Assembly: GCA_964242215.1 (NCBI GenBank)
Contig: CAXTCJ010000013.1
Location: forward strand, 1-64,000
DNA from: LMUY01 sp964242215
GTDB lineage: Bacteria > Pseudomonadota > Alphaproteobacteria > Acetobacterales > Acetobacteraceae
Direction: 5' to 3'
DNA: 64,000 bases
Part shown: one piece after another, positions 50,877 to 59,611 of the stretch
Position numbering within the stretch: position 1 is the first letter of the stretch
How the letters are laid out: the number at the start of each line of letters is the position of its first letter
The notes under the pieces: generated by a model
Told to the model about the DNA's origin: nothing
Databases searched by the model: none
Seen by the model: only the letters and a program-made list of their open reading frames with translations
Made by a program: the position numbers and the translations under genes

Positions 50877-51170
50877 TCACGCTGCCTCAACCGCCTCCGC
50901 CACCAGCTTCATCCCCAGCGACTGGACGACACCCAGCAACGTCGTCAGCCGCGGATCGCCATCCTGACTAAGGGCTTTATAAAGCCCCGGCCGAGTGATG
51001 CCGGTATCCTGGGCTACCTTGGCCATTCCCCGCGCCCGCGCAATGACACCGAGAGCGTTGGCCACATAGGCGGCATTACCGCTTTGCAGCGCGTCGGATA
51101 GCAGATCGGCCTGATCCTCTGGGGTTGTGATGTGCTCTGCAGCATCGAAAGACAGAGTGGTAAGGGGCAT
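50877..51170 (-). CDS. Antitoxin of a RelE/ParE-type module (HTH)
   Basis: The 97-residue protein matches the 'addiction module antidote' family: TLSFDAAEHITTPEDQADLL, then ANALGVIARARGMAKVAQDT and GITRPGLYKALSQDGDPRLT TLL with an HTH. It starts 2 bases after the toxin stop. The order toxin then antitoxin is the higBA-like arrangement, and the HTH suggests autoregulation of the pair. Confidence 0.88.
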   Translation of the reverse strand: MPLTTLSFDAAEHITTPEDQADLLSDALQSGNAAYVANALGVIARARGMAKVAQDTGITRPGLYKALSQDGDPRLTTLLGVVQSLGMKLVAEAVEAA

Positions 51171-51172
51171 TG

Positions 51173-51484
51173 CTAGTCCTCCAATTCCGCAGCCATGGCC
51201 TGTGCCGCAGTGATGTCTCGTTGCTGGGTGCTCTTGTCGCCGCCGCAAAGCAGGACGATCAGCACCAGACCGCGCTGGGCGAAGTACACTCGATAGCCTG
51301 GGCCGAAATCGACCCGCAGTTCGGACACCCCGCCGCCGACAGACTTGACGTCACCCAATAGGCCCGACTGAACCCGCACGATGCGCTTTGCAATCAGGGT
51401 GGCAGCCTTCGCGTCCCTTAGAGCTGACAGCCAGGCGGCGAACGCGTCAGTCTGCCGGACCTCTACCTGCCGCGCCTCGACCAT
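51173..51484 (-). CDS. RelE/ParE-type toxin (addiction module killer)
   Basis: The 103-residue protein has the family core EVRQTDAFAAWLSALRDAKA, RIVRVQSGLLGDVKSVGGGV and ELRVDFGPGYRVYFAQRGLV, then LLCGGDKSTQQRDITAA. Toxins of this fold cleave mRNA on the ribosome or, in ParE relatives, poison gyrase; which applies is not clear. The ATG at 51484 matches the family start. Its pair with the next gene should stabilise the element. Confidence 0.88.
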   Translation of the reverse strand: MVEARQVEVRQTDAFAAWLSALRDAKAATLIAKRIVRVQSGLLGDVKSVGGGVSELRVDFGPGYRVYFAQRGLVLIVLLCGGDKSTQQRDITAAQAMAAELED

Positions 51485-51596
51485 GAGTAAACTATAGGAG
51501 ACAGCCGCAGGGGAATCAAGGGAATTGTTCCTGAGTGGGAAATCAAGCCAGTGAAATTGCGAACGCACGGACGGGCGGGTGAATCGCCCGATGTTT

Positions 51597-52034
51597 TTAG
51601 TAAATCGAAGGTGAGACAGCCGCAATCAGCCGGTCCACAACATCATCCGCGACGTTCGCGAGATCAGGAATCGCGGTCTTTCGACCTTCAGGGTAACGCG
51701 TGTAATGGTTGGCGTGGAGTTCTGCCAGAACGTTAAGACCATTCTGTACTTGGGTATCTGCTGGGAGGCCACATTGAAGCGCGATACGATACCAGCCTTG
51801 TAGGTCATGGTTAGGCGCTCTGGCGCTTGGGGTTGCTGTTACGGCGGACTGGTCACAAAACGCCTTGAGGGCCAATTCGCACGCGTGAAGCAGGAGCGCG
51901 TACACTGGCCAGTTCTGCTCACCATTCACATACGCGGGGAGTCCGAGCGCGGCATTTCTGAACATTCTGGCGCGGTGCAAATATTGCTGAGGCCTGCTGC
52001 CCGCTGACGGCGGCGAAAAGATCGGCGGCTTCAT
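51597..52034 (-). CDS. HEPN-like helical protein
   Basis: The 145-residue protein is nearly all helical. QYLHRARMFRNAALGLPAYV, YALLLHACELALKAFCDQSA and NHDLQGWYRIALQCGL resemble HEPN-domain proteins (HAxELALKAF ... HDL). A clear RX4-6H active site is not obvious, so RNase activity is uncertain. It is 112 bases upstream of the toxin gene on the same strand. I use the ATG at 52034. Confidence 0.55.
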   Translation of the reverse strand: MKPPIFSPPSAGSRPQQYLHRARMFRNAALGLPAYVNGEQNWPVYALLLHACELALKAFCDQSAVTATPSARAPNHDLQGWYRIALQCGLPADTQVQNGLNVLAELHANHYTRYPEGRKTAIPDLANVADDVVDRLIAAVSPSIY

Positions 52035-52142
52035 GTTCCGTCGGCTCCCACCCTCGCGGCGATCGTCCGCAGCCTCTCCAACCCCGACTGCCCCGGCGCC
52101 CGCCAAGCCGCCAACCGTCGTAGATCCGCGAGTGCAGACGGG

Positions 52143-52499
52143 CTACTCCGAAACAATTCGCACAAACCTGACTTCTCGCAACTCAGCCGGATACGCTGAC
52201 TTGCGCGGCCCTTCCAGGATTTCCAGTGCTGCCGTCGATGCCCTGACGCGCGTCATGTCGTGCTGCGCGTGGACCGCAAGTTCGTAGAGTTGTTCAAGCA
52301 ATTGCTCGCGCCGGTCGGACCGCTCGAACGAGTGCGGGCCCTCGGCAACCCTGTTGCCCGCTTCGAATGGCGCTGCCATTCCCGAATTGTGCCCAATCCC
52401 TCTTGCTGGGCCACCCCATCCGGAGCCCATTGCAGGCCCGCCCCAACCTTTGCCCTTGGCCGGGCCCCCACGGCCTGCACCATTGCCGCGCCGTGCCAT
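52143..52499 (-). CDS. Small-terminase-like phage protein (2)
   Basis: The 118-residue protein has a repetitive Gly-rich N terminus (KGWGG, GSGWGG and RGIGHNS units). A helical domain follows, HSFERSDRREQLLEQLYELA and HAQHDMTRVRASTAALEILE. Its design is the same as the protein at 38889-39257, so the two may be distant paralogues. It overlaps the upstream gene by 4 bases. Role in DNA packaging is a guess. Confidence 0.5.
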   Translation of the reverse strand: MARRGNGAGRGGPAKGKGWGGPAMGSGWGGPARGIGHNSGMAAPFEAGNRVAEGPHSFERSDRREQLLEQLYELAVHAQHDMTRVRASTAALEILEGPRKSAYPAELREVRFVRIVSE

Positions 52500-52843
52500 C
52501 AGGCGCCCACGCGCTCCGCGATCGCCTGCAGCCGGGCGAGGCAGTCAGTGCCGGGTGATTTCCAAGCGGCGACCTTTCGTACGTAGAGCCGCTCGTCGGT
52601 CGTCAGGTCGGGGTGGTCTAGCAAGCGCGTTGCGGGTGCAGGCCAGTCTCCCGCCGACTCGTCCCGGCGTTCCAGCGGAATGAACGCCGTCCAGGGCACG
52701 CCTTTGCGCTGGAGCAGCTCGCTGGCTTTCAGCGCCGCGTCGGCTCGTGTGGACGGGTCTGCGTCGGCCAGTTTGGCCAAATACCGCAGGAGCACCTTCC
52801 GGTCGGTCATCCGTAATGAGGGCGGCGGAGTTTGGTCGAGCAT
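52499..52843 (-). CDS. Hypothetical phage protein
   Basis: This is a 114-residue helical protein, with MTDRKVLLRYLAKLADADPS and RADAALKASELLQRKGVPWT. The end YVRKVAAWKSPGTDCLARLQ AIAERVG could bind nucleic acid. I choose the ATG at 52843 (MLDQTPPPSL). It overlaps the next gene by 1 base or more and follows the GNAT gene by about 20 bases. Confidence 0.55.
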   Translation of the reverse strand: MLDQTPPPSLRMTDRKVLLRYLAKLADADPSTRADAALKASELLQRKGVPWTAFIPLERRDESAGDWPAPATRLLDHPDLTTDERLYVRKVAAWKSPGTDCLARLQAIAERVGA

Positions 52844-52865
52844 TGTTAGGCCTTTCCTGAGAAGA

Positions 52866-53378
52866 TTATAGCACATCACCCGCGGCAACCGCCTTTGGGT
52901 AAACTCGTCGCATCAGCGCAACAGGCTGCTTGCCCGCGCGCTTGACCGTCTCGACGGCTTGCCACCCTGCCTTGGCGCAAATGCGCTCGGCCGTGTTCGT
53001 GTATAGCCAGGCGGTGCCTATGCCCGACGCAACACAGGCGTTGTCGAATGCCGACAGCAGATCCCGGACATATCCACGCCCGCGTGCCTCTGGGATTACG
53101 AACACGTCGGACAGCCAGGGCGTGAGGTCCGGCCGTTCGTCCAGGTCGTGAGCGGTAAGGCTCGCTGTGCCGACGGGCTGGTTGTCGACCAGCAGCACGA
53201 ACGTCTGTGGCGGTCCCAGGACAGCCCGATACGTTGCGAGTTCGGCCTCGGTCTCCGCTAGCGAGTAGCCGAGGCGCTGCCATGATTCGTGCCAGAGCCA
53301 GTTCGCGACGGGCGCCAGGAGGTCGGGGCGGTCGGCTGTGGTGACGATCGTGCGGTTGGACGGGGGATGGTTGATCAT
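52866..53378 (-). CDS. GNAT family N-acetyltransferase
   Basis: This is a 170-residue acetyltransferase. The acetyl-CoA motif A is WLSDVFVIPEARGRGYVRDL L, preceded by the strand TFVLLVDNQPVGTASLTAHD and followed by IGTAWLYTNTAERICAKAGW. It may modify an aminoglycoside, a protein or a small molecule; the substrate is unknown. The ATG at 53378 is preferred because the acetyltransferase fold starts there. Confidence 0.85.
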   Translation of the reverse strand: MINHPPSNRTIVTTADRPDLLAPVANWLWHESWQRLGYSLAETEAELATYRAVLGPPQTFVLLVDNQPVGTASLTAHDLDERPDLTPWLSDVFVIPEARGRGYVRDLLSAFDNACVASGIGTAWLYTNTAERICAKAGWQAVETVKRAGKQPVALMRRVYPKAVAAGDVL

Positions 53379-53526
53379 GGTGTCTAGCCAATTGGACGCG
53401 ATAACGTCGCGCGTGCGCGCGCGCGTATCTGACCTCACGTCGCCTTGTGGTGACGAGGGTAGGGCGTCGAGGCAGGCACGCGGCCAATCGCTTCCGGCCC
53501 CGATTCGAACCATTGCACCAATGCCC

Positions 53527-56500
53527 TCACGGCGACCGACCCAACAACGACAGCAATCCGATCATTCGCGGGTCGTTTTGCCGCATCAACGCCTTGCTCC
53601 ATTGCGGCGGCTTGTCCCAGAGCGCGGCGAGCGGGGACGCATCCAGGTCAAATTCCATCGGCATTGCCGGCAGATCGCCACGTTCCAACCGTCGCCCGCC
53701 GGGCAAGCGAACCAGGTCGGCGATCGGGTCAATCAGCGTTCTGCGGCTGGCCCGGCCATAAACCATCGCTAGATCAAGACCGGGCTGATCCCGGTCGCTG
53801 GATTGCAAGTCGTCCACGGTGGAATTCTCCTCTTCGGGTTCAGGGTAAGGTGGCGCGTCGGCAAACTGGGCTTCCCAGGCCGCCAGCTCGGGGCCGGTGG
53901 CATCGGGGCGCCAACCTGGATTATCCATCCATGACCGAGGTGGCTCGTCCGAACGTGCAGGTTCCGGTTCGGTCGGTTCCAATTCAAGCGATGCAGGTGG
54001 TGGCTGCGCAGGTTTGCTCGAGCGCGGTGCGTTCGGTGGCGAGTCCGGCGGTGGTTCACCCACGGTGTAGACCGTCAGCTCGCCCAGCAAGCCTGTGAGC
54101 CACTCGCGAAAGCTGTCTAGCCGGGCCGTTGTGACCCACGCCAACCGCTGTTGTTGACCTCTCCCGGAAGGTCGGTAGGTGACTCCAACCGGCCTATTTC
54201 CCCCCCATTCCCCTAGGATAGAGATATTCCTAGGGAGATGGGGGGGAAATGCCCCTTTAGCCCGGGCAAGAGCATGCTCAGCAGCCTTGGTCGTGGGGAA
54301 GAGATCCGGGTATGCCTTGGCCGCGTCTGACGGGCTGGTCAGGATGGCGCCGCGGGCCCACATCCTGCGGATCACATCGAGCCGCACGTCCTCCCATCGG
54401 ACGAGTTGGTGGACTGGCAGCGGCACCACCACGTCAGCCATCAGGAACACGTCCACTGGCGTGGCCGCCGTCCGATTGATGGCCCGCACCCGGCCGATAC
54501 CCTGCACCACCTCCGCGTCAGTGATGGCGACCCGCAGCGCCTCCAAGTCAGCATCGGCGTAAGTCCGAACCTTGATCGCCGCGCCGGTGCCGTCCGCCAT
54601 GAGGGCGCCGCGGGTTTCCATGCGGCCGGACTCTGCTGGGATTGGCCGCCCCGTGAGGGCCAACGCAGCCTCGCGCAAATGCCGCGCGTCTGGCAGCGGG
54701 CGTCCGATCAGGAAAGCCGACCGGACCTTGCCGTATGTGTCCAAGCCGGCGATGTTGTTGAAGTGCTCCGCCTTCACGCCCGGCAGATCGGCGAAACACT
54801 CCTCGATGGCCATGTACGTGATGACCAGCGCGTCGCCGCCGCTGTTCGCCTGGACGAAGTCCGTCAGTTCGCCAACCAGGTTCCCGCGGCGGCGATTCTC
54901 GTCAGGGGCGGCCTTGTCGCTGGGTACGATCGACGTCTTGCCCCAGCCGCCGAGAACCTGGTGCAATCGCATATGGGGCATGGCGGCCCGCACCTGCGCC
55001 AGCACCGTCAGATTGGGCAGGTAGTGCCAAACCACCGCCTCCGGCATCGTCGCGTCGAGGTGCAGATGCGGGAGGGCCGCAATGTCTTCCCGGATTTCTG
55101 CCCGGGTGTGCAGCAACACGGCCCGGTATGACCCGTCCTTGTCGGAGCGGGTGGCAAGCTGAAGCCGGCCGGTATGGGTCGCATCGCCTGCCAACAGTTC
55201 GCGCAACGCCTCCCACACGGCAGCCCGGCGCGGGATGGTCAGATTACCGGCGGCGTCGAGCACGCCCTTGCGGCGATCCTCCAGACGCATGCCCGGGTAC
55301 ACGCACCCCTCACGCTTGCGCTGCCATTCCAGCTTGTGGGCGTGTGCGCAGTCGTCGGCCGTGAGCCCGGTGGCTAGCACGTCCGTCCGACTGACGAACC
55401 CGCCGTCCTTTGTGCCCTCAAAGGCAGTTCTCGCCTTAACCGAGAGCGCTTCCAGGTCACCGGTTGCAACATCATCCACGGCATAGCGGAACGAGTTGAC
55501 CGAGACCTTGTCTTTCCGCAGCACCGGGTGTTGCACTACCTCCTCGGCGAAACCGAGCAGCCGGTTGACCCGGTTGGGCTTGAGGCCTGACTGCCACCAG
55601 CTTTCGTCCACGACGATCAGCCCAAGGCCGCGGCCGACTTCCGTTGGCAGTTCGTGGAACAGGGACTGGTGGCTGGCGATCACCACGTCCGACGCCGCGA
55701 CGATCTTTTTCTGGCGCTGATAGGCGCACTGGCCGTGATACGGGCACAACGGCCTGCTTTCGCCCTTCCTCTTCGACGGCTTCCCGCACGCTGCACCTTC
55801 GGCGTCGTAGCCCGCCTCCATCGCGTCTTCGACCGCTGGGATGTTCAGACACATTTGCAGGCTGGGCTTGCCTTCCTCCGGGTCGATCGTGTCCGGATCC
55901 CAAGCCTCCCGACCACGCATCACGGCGACGCGGAGGCCGATCTGTCGCATTTCTTCGAGGGTCTCGTTCCCGAGCTTGTGAGTCGGCACCAGCCAAAGAA
56001 CCCGGTGCGGCACACCTGTGGCCTGCGCTTTGGCGATAAACCCCGCCAGCGACTCGCGGGTCGTGCGAGACTTCCCGGCGCCGACGTCCACCACGAGCGC
56101 GGCATGCTCGGGCGACGATCCCGCGACGATCCGTTCCGACAGTTCGTCCTCATCCGACTGTGGCAGCGCAGCGCGTTCGATATGCCAGTCCAGCGCCCGG
56201 GTGAGGAATCCGCCGACGTGGCGCGCTATCTCTGCCCGGGCCTGCTCAACCGTGTTGCCCGCCGCCTCGTAATGCGGACGCATGGTGTGGATCTCGGTGT
56301 CGCCAGCCAGCAGCAGGAAGGCACCGTCGATCGACCGCTGCAGATAGACGTCGTCGTAATTGCTCATGCTGCCGCGGTCGGAGCGCTTTGGCGCAGCGTC
56401 AATCGCAGCCTGGATATCGGCCTTCAGCGCATCGTCGTCCCGGTCGCCGTAGCGGTTGCACCGCTGGGCGTAGCGCATGATCGCAAGCCGGATTGGTTCG

Positions 56501-57351
56501 TGGAACCCGTCCAGGCCCTCACCGTCGCCGAGGAAGGCGAGCGCGTCCATGACATCGCCGACGCGACCGCTGGCCCCGGTGCCGGAAGGGCGAGGACGGG
56601 CGGCCTCAGGGCGCAGCTCAGGCAGGACAACCTCCTGCTCCAGCCCTTTCCGCCACCCCGTGCGACGCGGCAGCGGATCGTGCCCGCCCTCAATGATTGG
56701 TGCGGCGATGTAGTGCGGCTGGGCGGCTGAGAACGGCGCGCGGTCAACGCCGGGCGCGGACTGCTTCAGCACGGCCTTGATATGGGTGTTCGTCGCCGGC
56801 TCGCTCAGCCAGAAGAACAGATGGACCTTGAGGTATCCGGCCGCGAATCCAGCCGAGCTGGAGAGCTGCCACCAGCACTCGGCATCGTGGAAGGCGGGCG
56901 GCAGCAGTTCGTTGATAGCCAGGTCGATCGCCATCTCGGGCTCGTCCACCAGGTCGCCCCAAGCAGGCAGCGGCCAGTTGTCGATGTCCACCATGATCCA
57001 GCGGCGGGGGACTTCGAGCAGCGACGGGCTGACGTCGCCCTTGGCATGCTTGCGGCGTCGGATGCGGTGGCCGGGATCCGTTGCCAAACCATCCGCCGCG
57101 TCGGGTGTGAGGGCACCACGCACCACGAATGCCCGGGGATCGTGCTGCACTCGCTCCAGCACCGCCACTAGTTCCGCTAGGTCAGCGACCTGATGCTGAC
57201 GAGGGACGAACCATGCGCCGGCTTGATAGCTGATCTTCGACCATTCCTGGCCGTTCGGGTTCCAGCGCCATTGCTTCGTGGCGCGCGCGTTCCCCACCGT
57301 CCTGAGGACGGTCAAGCCGCAGCCCATATCTGGCGCCGCAGCTTGATTCAC
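53527..57351 (-). CDS. Primase-helicase fusion, probable replication protein of the element
   Basis: This is a 1,274-residue protein. Residues about 110-200 contain a primase-polymerase-like core: IMVDIDNW with acidic metal ligands, LSSSAGF, and KVHLFFWL with the basic/His element. Residues about 415-800 form a superfamily-2-like helicase: Walker A DVGAGKSRTT near 424 and DESWW near 583. Four Cys lie between them (about 501, 522, 536 and 542, the last two in LCPYHGQCAYQ), reminiscent of iron-sulfur helicases such as DinG/XPD. The C-terminal 300 residues are less conserved and contain a hairpin-encoded segment. The gene is the obvious candidate for autonomous replication of the excised element. 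Confidence 0.8.
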   Translation of the reverse strand: MNQAAAPDMGCGLTVLRTVGNARATKQWRWNPNGQEWSKISYQAGAWFVPRQHQVADLAELVAVLERVQHDPRAFVVRGALTPDAADGLATDPGHRIRRRKHAKGDVSPSLLEVPRRWIMVDIDNWPLPAWGDLVDEPEMAIDLAINELLPPAFHDAECWWQLSSSAGFAAGYLKVHLFFWLSEPATNTHIKAVLKQSAPGVDRAPFSAAQPHYIAAPIIEGGHDPLPRRTGWRKGLEQEVVLPELRPEAARPRPSGTGASGRVGDVMDALAFLGDGEGLDGFHEPIRLAIMRYAQRCNRYGDRDDDALKADIQAAIDAAPKRSDRGSMSNYDDVYLQRSIDGAFLLLAGDTEIHTMRPHYEAAGNTVEQARAEIARHVGGFLTRALDWHIERAALPQSDEDELSERIVAGSSPEHAALVVDVGAGKSRTTRESLAGFIAKAQATGVPHRVLWLVPTHKLGNETLEEMRQIGLRVAVMRGREAWDPDTIDPEEGKPSLQMCLNIPAVEDAMEAGYDAEGAACGKPSKRKGESRPLCPYHGQCAYQRQKKIVAASDVVIASHQSLFHELPTEVGRGLGLIVVDESWWQSGLKPNRVNRLLGFAEEVVQHPVLRKDKVSVNSFRYAVDDVATGDLEALSVKARTAFEGTKDGGFVSRTDVLATGLTADDCAHAHKLEWQRKREGCVYPGMRLEDRRKGVLDAAGNLTIPRRAAVWEALRELLAGDATHTGRLQLATRSDKDGSYRAVLLHTRAEIREDIAALPHLHLDATMPEAVVWHYLPNLTVLAQVRAAMPHMRLHQVLGGWGKTSIVPSDKAAPDENRRRGNLVGELTDFVQANSGGDALVITYMAIEECFADLPGVKAEHFNNIAGLDTYGKVRSAFLIGRPLPDARHLREAALALTGRPIPAESGRMETRGALMADGTGAAIKVRTYADADLEALRVAITDAEVVQGIGRVRAINRTAATPVDVFLMADVVVPLPVHQLVRWEDVRLDVIRRMWARGAILTSPSDAAKAYPDLFPTTKAAEHALARAKGAFPPHLPRNISILGEWGGNRPVGVTYRPSGRGQQQRLAWVTTARLDSFREWLTGLLGELTVYTVGEPPPDSPPNAPRSSKPAQPPPASLELEPTEPEPARSDEPPRSWMDNPGWRPDATGPELAAWEAQFADAPPYPEPEEENSTVDDLQSSDRDQPGLDLAMVYGRASRRTLIDPIADLVRLPGGRRLERGDLPAMPMEFDLDASPLAALWDKPPQWSKALMRQNDPRMIGLLSLLGRSP
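54196..54250. repeat. 22-bp inverted repeat inside the primase-helicase gene
   Basis: Arms at 54196-54217 and 54229-54250 (starting ATTTCCCCCCCAT and its complement) match with two mismatches around an 11-base loop. They encode FPPHLPRNISILGEWGG on the minus strand. A stem this long in coding sequence would form a stable mRNA hairpin. Confidence 0.8.
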
Positions 57352-57398
57352 CCGGCGCGCTGACCATCAACGTTGAGGGGGACCGCCGCGCGCATGGC

Positions 57399-57836
57399 TT
57401 ACGCGCGGCTGCCCGAAGGGTGCGTTACAGCGACGGGCCGTAGGTTCGGCCAGAGCCTGGTCAGGCCCTCCCGAGCTTTCGACAGCAGGTCGTCGGGGTC
57501 GGTGGCGCAGGCGGTGCAGATCCCGAGCGCGAGCCCCAGGCCGGGAGCATCGCAGGCGGGAGTGACCACCGCCACCGAGTAGCTGCCCGACAGCAGCGGC
57601 CGCGGGCAGCAAGCGCATAATGCAGGCTGGTCGGGAGGCATCGCTCCGAACCCGATCACCGCGTCACCCGCCGTCCGCACGAGCCTGGCTGCAGCAGAAT
57701 CGCCGGTCAGCGCGGCTGTAACTAGGTTCAGAAAATCAATCGGGCGAACGATGTCGACGCTGAGGACACCTCCGGACTCGGTGGTGACGCGCCGGGCGGC
57801 ATCGTTGAGTTCGCCCAGGCCGTTCGGCCGGTTCAT
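57399..57836 (-). CDS. Hypothetical phage protein with Cys pairs
   Basis: The 145-residue protein begins MNRPNGLGELNDAARRVTTE. It contains PALCACCPRPLLSG and LGICTACATDPDDL, a CxxC + CxxC arrangement that may bind zinc. The start at 57836 overlaps the upstream stop (ATGA). It directly precedes the primase-helicase gene on the same strand and is probably part of the replication unit. Confidence 0.65.
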   Translation of the reverse strand: MNRPNGLGELNDAARRVTTESGGVLSVDIVRPIDFLNLVTAALTGDSAAARLVRTAGDAVIGFGAMPPDQPALCACCPRPLLSGSYSVAVVTPACDAPGLGLALGICTACATDPDDLLSKAREGLTRLWPNLRPVAVTHPSGSRA

Positions 57837-58099
57837 GCGCTTCGCGCCCAGAGGCAGGCGATTTCTGCTTCGACCGCTTCGCGCCAATGTGGCTGTAGCG
57901 ACCATGCCGGCCACCGCTTGCCTTGGCTGAGCGTGTCAGGTGCCGAGAATGTCAGGCGGCCGTCCGGCCCCTCCTGAATTTTCATGCTGGCGAGGTTCGC
58001 GCCGGGTATTCTGATGGACGCAAACCCGAAGGTCGGGGAGATCCGACGGAGTTGCACGCGCTCGACCACCACGGCTTGGCCGCTCTCGTGGGCGCTCAC
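57833..58099 (-). CDS. Hypothetical small phage protein
   Basis: The 88-residue protein reads VQLRRISPTFGFASIRIPGA and ends RWPAWSLQPHWREAVEAEIA CLW. The pattern FGFASIRIPG...P.......W..Y/W.L....REAVE is shared by small proteins in alphaproteobacterial prophages; they are compact and beta-rich. It overlaps its neighbours by 4 bases. Confidence 0.65.
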   Translation of the reverse strand: MSAHESGQAVVVERVQLRRISPTFGFASIRIPGANLASMKIQEGPDGRLTFSAPDTLSQGKRWPAWSLQPHWREAVEAEIACLWARSA

Positions 58100-58413
58100 T
58101 GGGCCTGCTCCCGCACCAGCCGAGCATGGCAGGCGAGCGCCGTTCCCATCTCCTCGAAGGCCAGGGCAATCGGCCAGCCGGCCTTGAGGTAGGCGTTCGC
58201 TGCAACCACACCGGATGAATCCGGCCAGGCTATGCCCTCATCGAACGTGAACAGCCCGGCTGAGCTGCCCGGTGCCATCAGCCCCTCGGGTGACGGATCA
58301 ACCCCGGGCGGGGCTACCACCACAAAGACGAGCGGCGGTCGAATGCAGACTTTCATGTTGTAGACGGCAGGCACGACGATGCGGCTATCAGGCAGCTGGC
58401 TGGCGTCAAACAT
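58096..58413 (-). CDS. Hypothetical phage protein
   Basis: This 105-residue protein (VVPAVYNMKVCIRPPLVFVV then VVAANAYLKAGWPIALAFEE) has one moderately hydrophobic stretch but no clear membrane helix. No family recognised. It overlaps the next gene by 4 bases. Confidence 0.58.
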   Translation of the reverse strand: MFDASQLPDSRIVVPAVYNMKVCIRPPLVFVVVAPPGVDPSPEGLMAPGSSAGLFTFDEGIAWPDSSGVVAANAYLKAGWPIALAFEEMGTALACHARLVREQAQ

Positions 58414-58541
58414 AGGTGCGTCCTAATTTAGACGCGAAGGCGCTTGCGAAGTGCGATTAGCTGGACTATCTGTTCGGTGCCGCCGACAGATATTCTCGCC
58501 TACCGGACCCCCGCACGCCTGTCGCGTCGCGGGGGTTTGTT

Positions 58542-58793
58542 TTAGGCGGCTTGTAATTGGTGTTCGGACGTTGTCCGGCGTGGCGCGGTCATTCGGCCCT
58601 TGGCCCAGTCCAACGCGTCGCCCCAGCGATAAAGTGCGCGAGCAGAGAACAAGCTGTAGGGGGGGCCGCCGCCGCGAGTGGCTTTGGTGGCCAGGGTTCC
58701 GACCGCTACGGGGAATCCACTTGCGGTTAGCGCGGCAGACGTAGCTTCACGGGTGAGCAGCGCGTCGGGGCTATCAGGGATCGGGTGCGCCAT
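58542..58793 (-). CDS. Excisionase/AlpA-like DNA-binding protein
   Basis: The 83-residue protein has a MerR/AlpA-like layout: LLTREATSAALTASGFPVAV, then TLATKATRGGGPPYSLFSAR and ALYRWGDALDWAKGRM. This is the two-helix plus wing pattern of helix-turn-helix excisionases and P4 AlpA activators (xLTxxExAxxLxxs......L......GPPyxxxxgrxlY...DLxxWL). Close to the integrase, it is the best candidate for a directionality factor (Xis). Confidence 0.72.
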   Translation of the reverse strand: MAHPIPDSPDALLTREATSAALTASGFPVAVGTLATKATRGGGPPYSLFSARALYRWGDALDWAKGRMTAPRRTTSEHQLQAA

Positions 58794-58897
58794 CGGTAAC
58801 CATCCTGCATTTGCACACCGAGGTGCGCCGTTGCGATGGCTAGCTATTCAGCGCAGATTACATCCCCGAAATAGCCCCACAAAATCCAACCCTGATT

Positions 58898-59611
58898 TCA
58901 TTTCGTGGGCCTTGTGAATGCGCGGTGAGCGTCGCGTATCTGGTTTTCGACTGTCAGCGGTGTCGGGGTAGGCGCGAGCGGATGAGCGTTCTTTAACCAT
59001 GCAACGAGATGTCTGGCCTCTTTCGCCAGCGCTGTTTCAGCTTCGCCGGCATGAAGTCGACGGGCGTGCTCAGGTTTGATGAGGTGCATGCTCTTGCTGG
59101 GCCGCCCAGGCGCTCCGGTGCTCGCAATTGGACGTTCTGATTGTGCACTGGCGTTAACGCTCTCACGCGGAACACCGCGGGGCCAAACTGCCATCACCTC
59201 CGCCGTGTCCAACAGCAACCCGCTATACCTCCGACGCGGCCCGTTGGTGATCAGGCCAACATCGTCGTCCCGCTCACGGGCCTGCCCAGCAAGGTAAATG
59301 GCTGAACTTCTGAGGTAGTCGGCTTCAATGGCCTCGTGAACGGCAGCCGGGTTCGGTTCCCAGCCATTCATCAGCTGACCGATCACGGTCACCCTGCCCT
59401 CTTGCGCGCGGGTATTCAGGTCAGCCAGCGCGTCATCCACAGCGGCTGAGTCGGCCTGAGCCGCCTCAATTTGCGCGTCGGTAGGATCTCCGTCGGCTAC
59501 GTGTAGGGCGTGGCGGGGATCAAGCCGCTTCCAAAAATCAGCCGACTGTCTCTCCCCGAACGCAATCCAGAGGACAGCCTCAGCGACGGTCATCTTTAAA
59601 GATCCAGTCAT
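58898..59611 (-). CDS. Hypothetical protein coupled to the integrase
   Basis: The 237-residue protein starts MTGSLKMTVAEAVLWIAFGE at an ATG that overlaps the integrase stop by 4 bases. An N-terminal helical region is followed by VTVIGQLMNGWEPNPAAVHE AIEADYLR. The C-terminal half (RRYSGLLLDTAEVMAVWPRG, AKEARHLVAWLKNAHP) has a possible HTH-like turn. Proteins with this GxxxxxxIPxxY..-like organisation follow integrases in several alphaproteobacterial elements, but the role is unknown. Confidence 0.65.
   Translation of the reverse strand: MTGSLKMTVAEAVLWIAFGERQSADFWKRLDPRHALHVADGDPTDAQIEAAQADSAAVDDALADLNTRAQEGRVTVIGQLMNGWEPNPAAVHEAIEADYLRSSAIYLAGQARERDDDVGLITNGPRRRYSGLLLDTAEVMAVWPRGVPRESVNASAQSERPIASTGAPGRPSKSMHLIKPEHARRLHAGEAETALAKEARHLVAWLKNAHPLAPTPTPLTVENQIRDAHRAFTRPTK

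Noticed and set aside
53399..53432. Alternating CG/CGTG run as a possible Z-DNA or regulatory site
   Set aside because: Short and in a GC-rich setting just upstream of the GNAT start; no further support.
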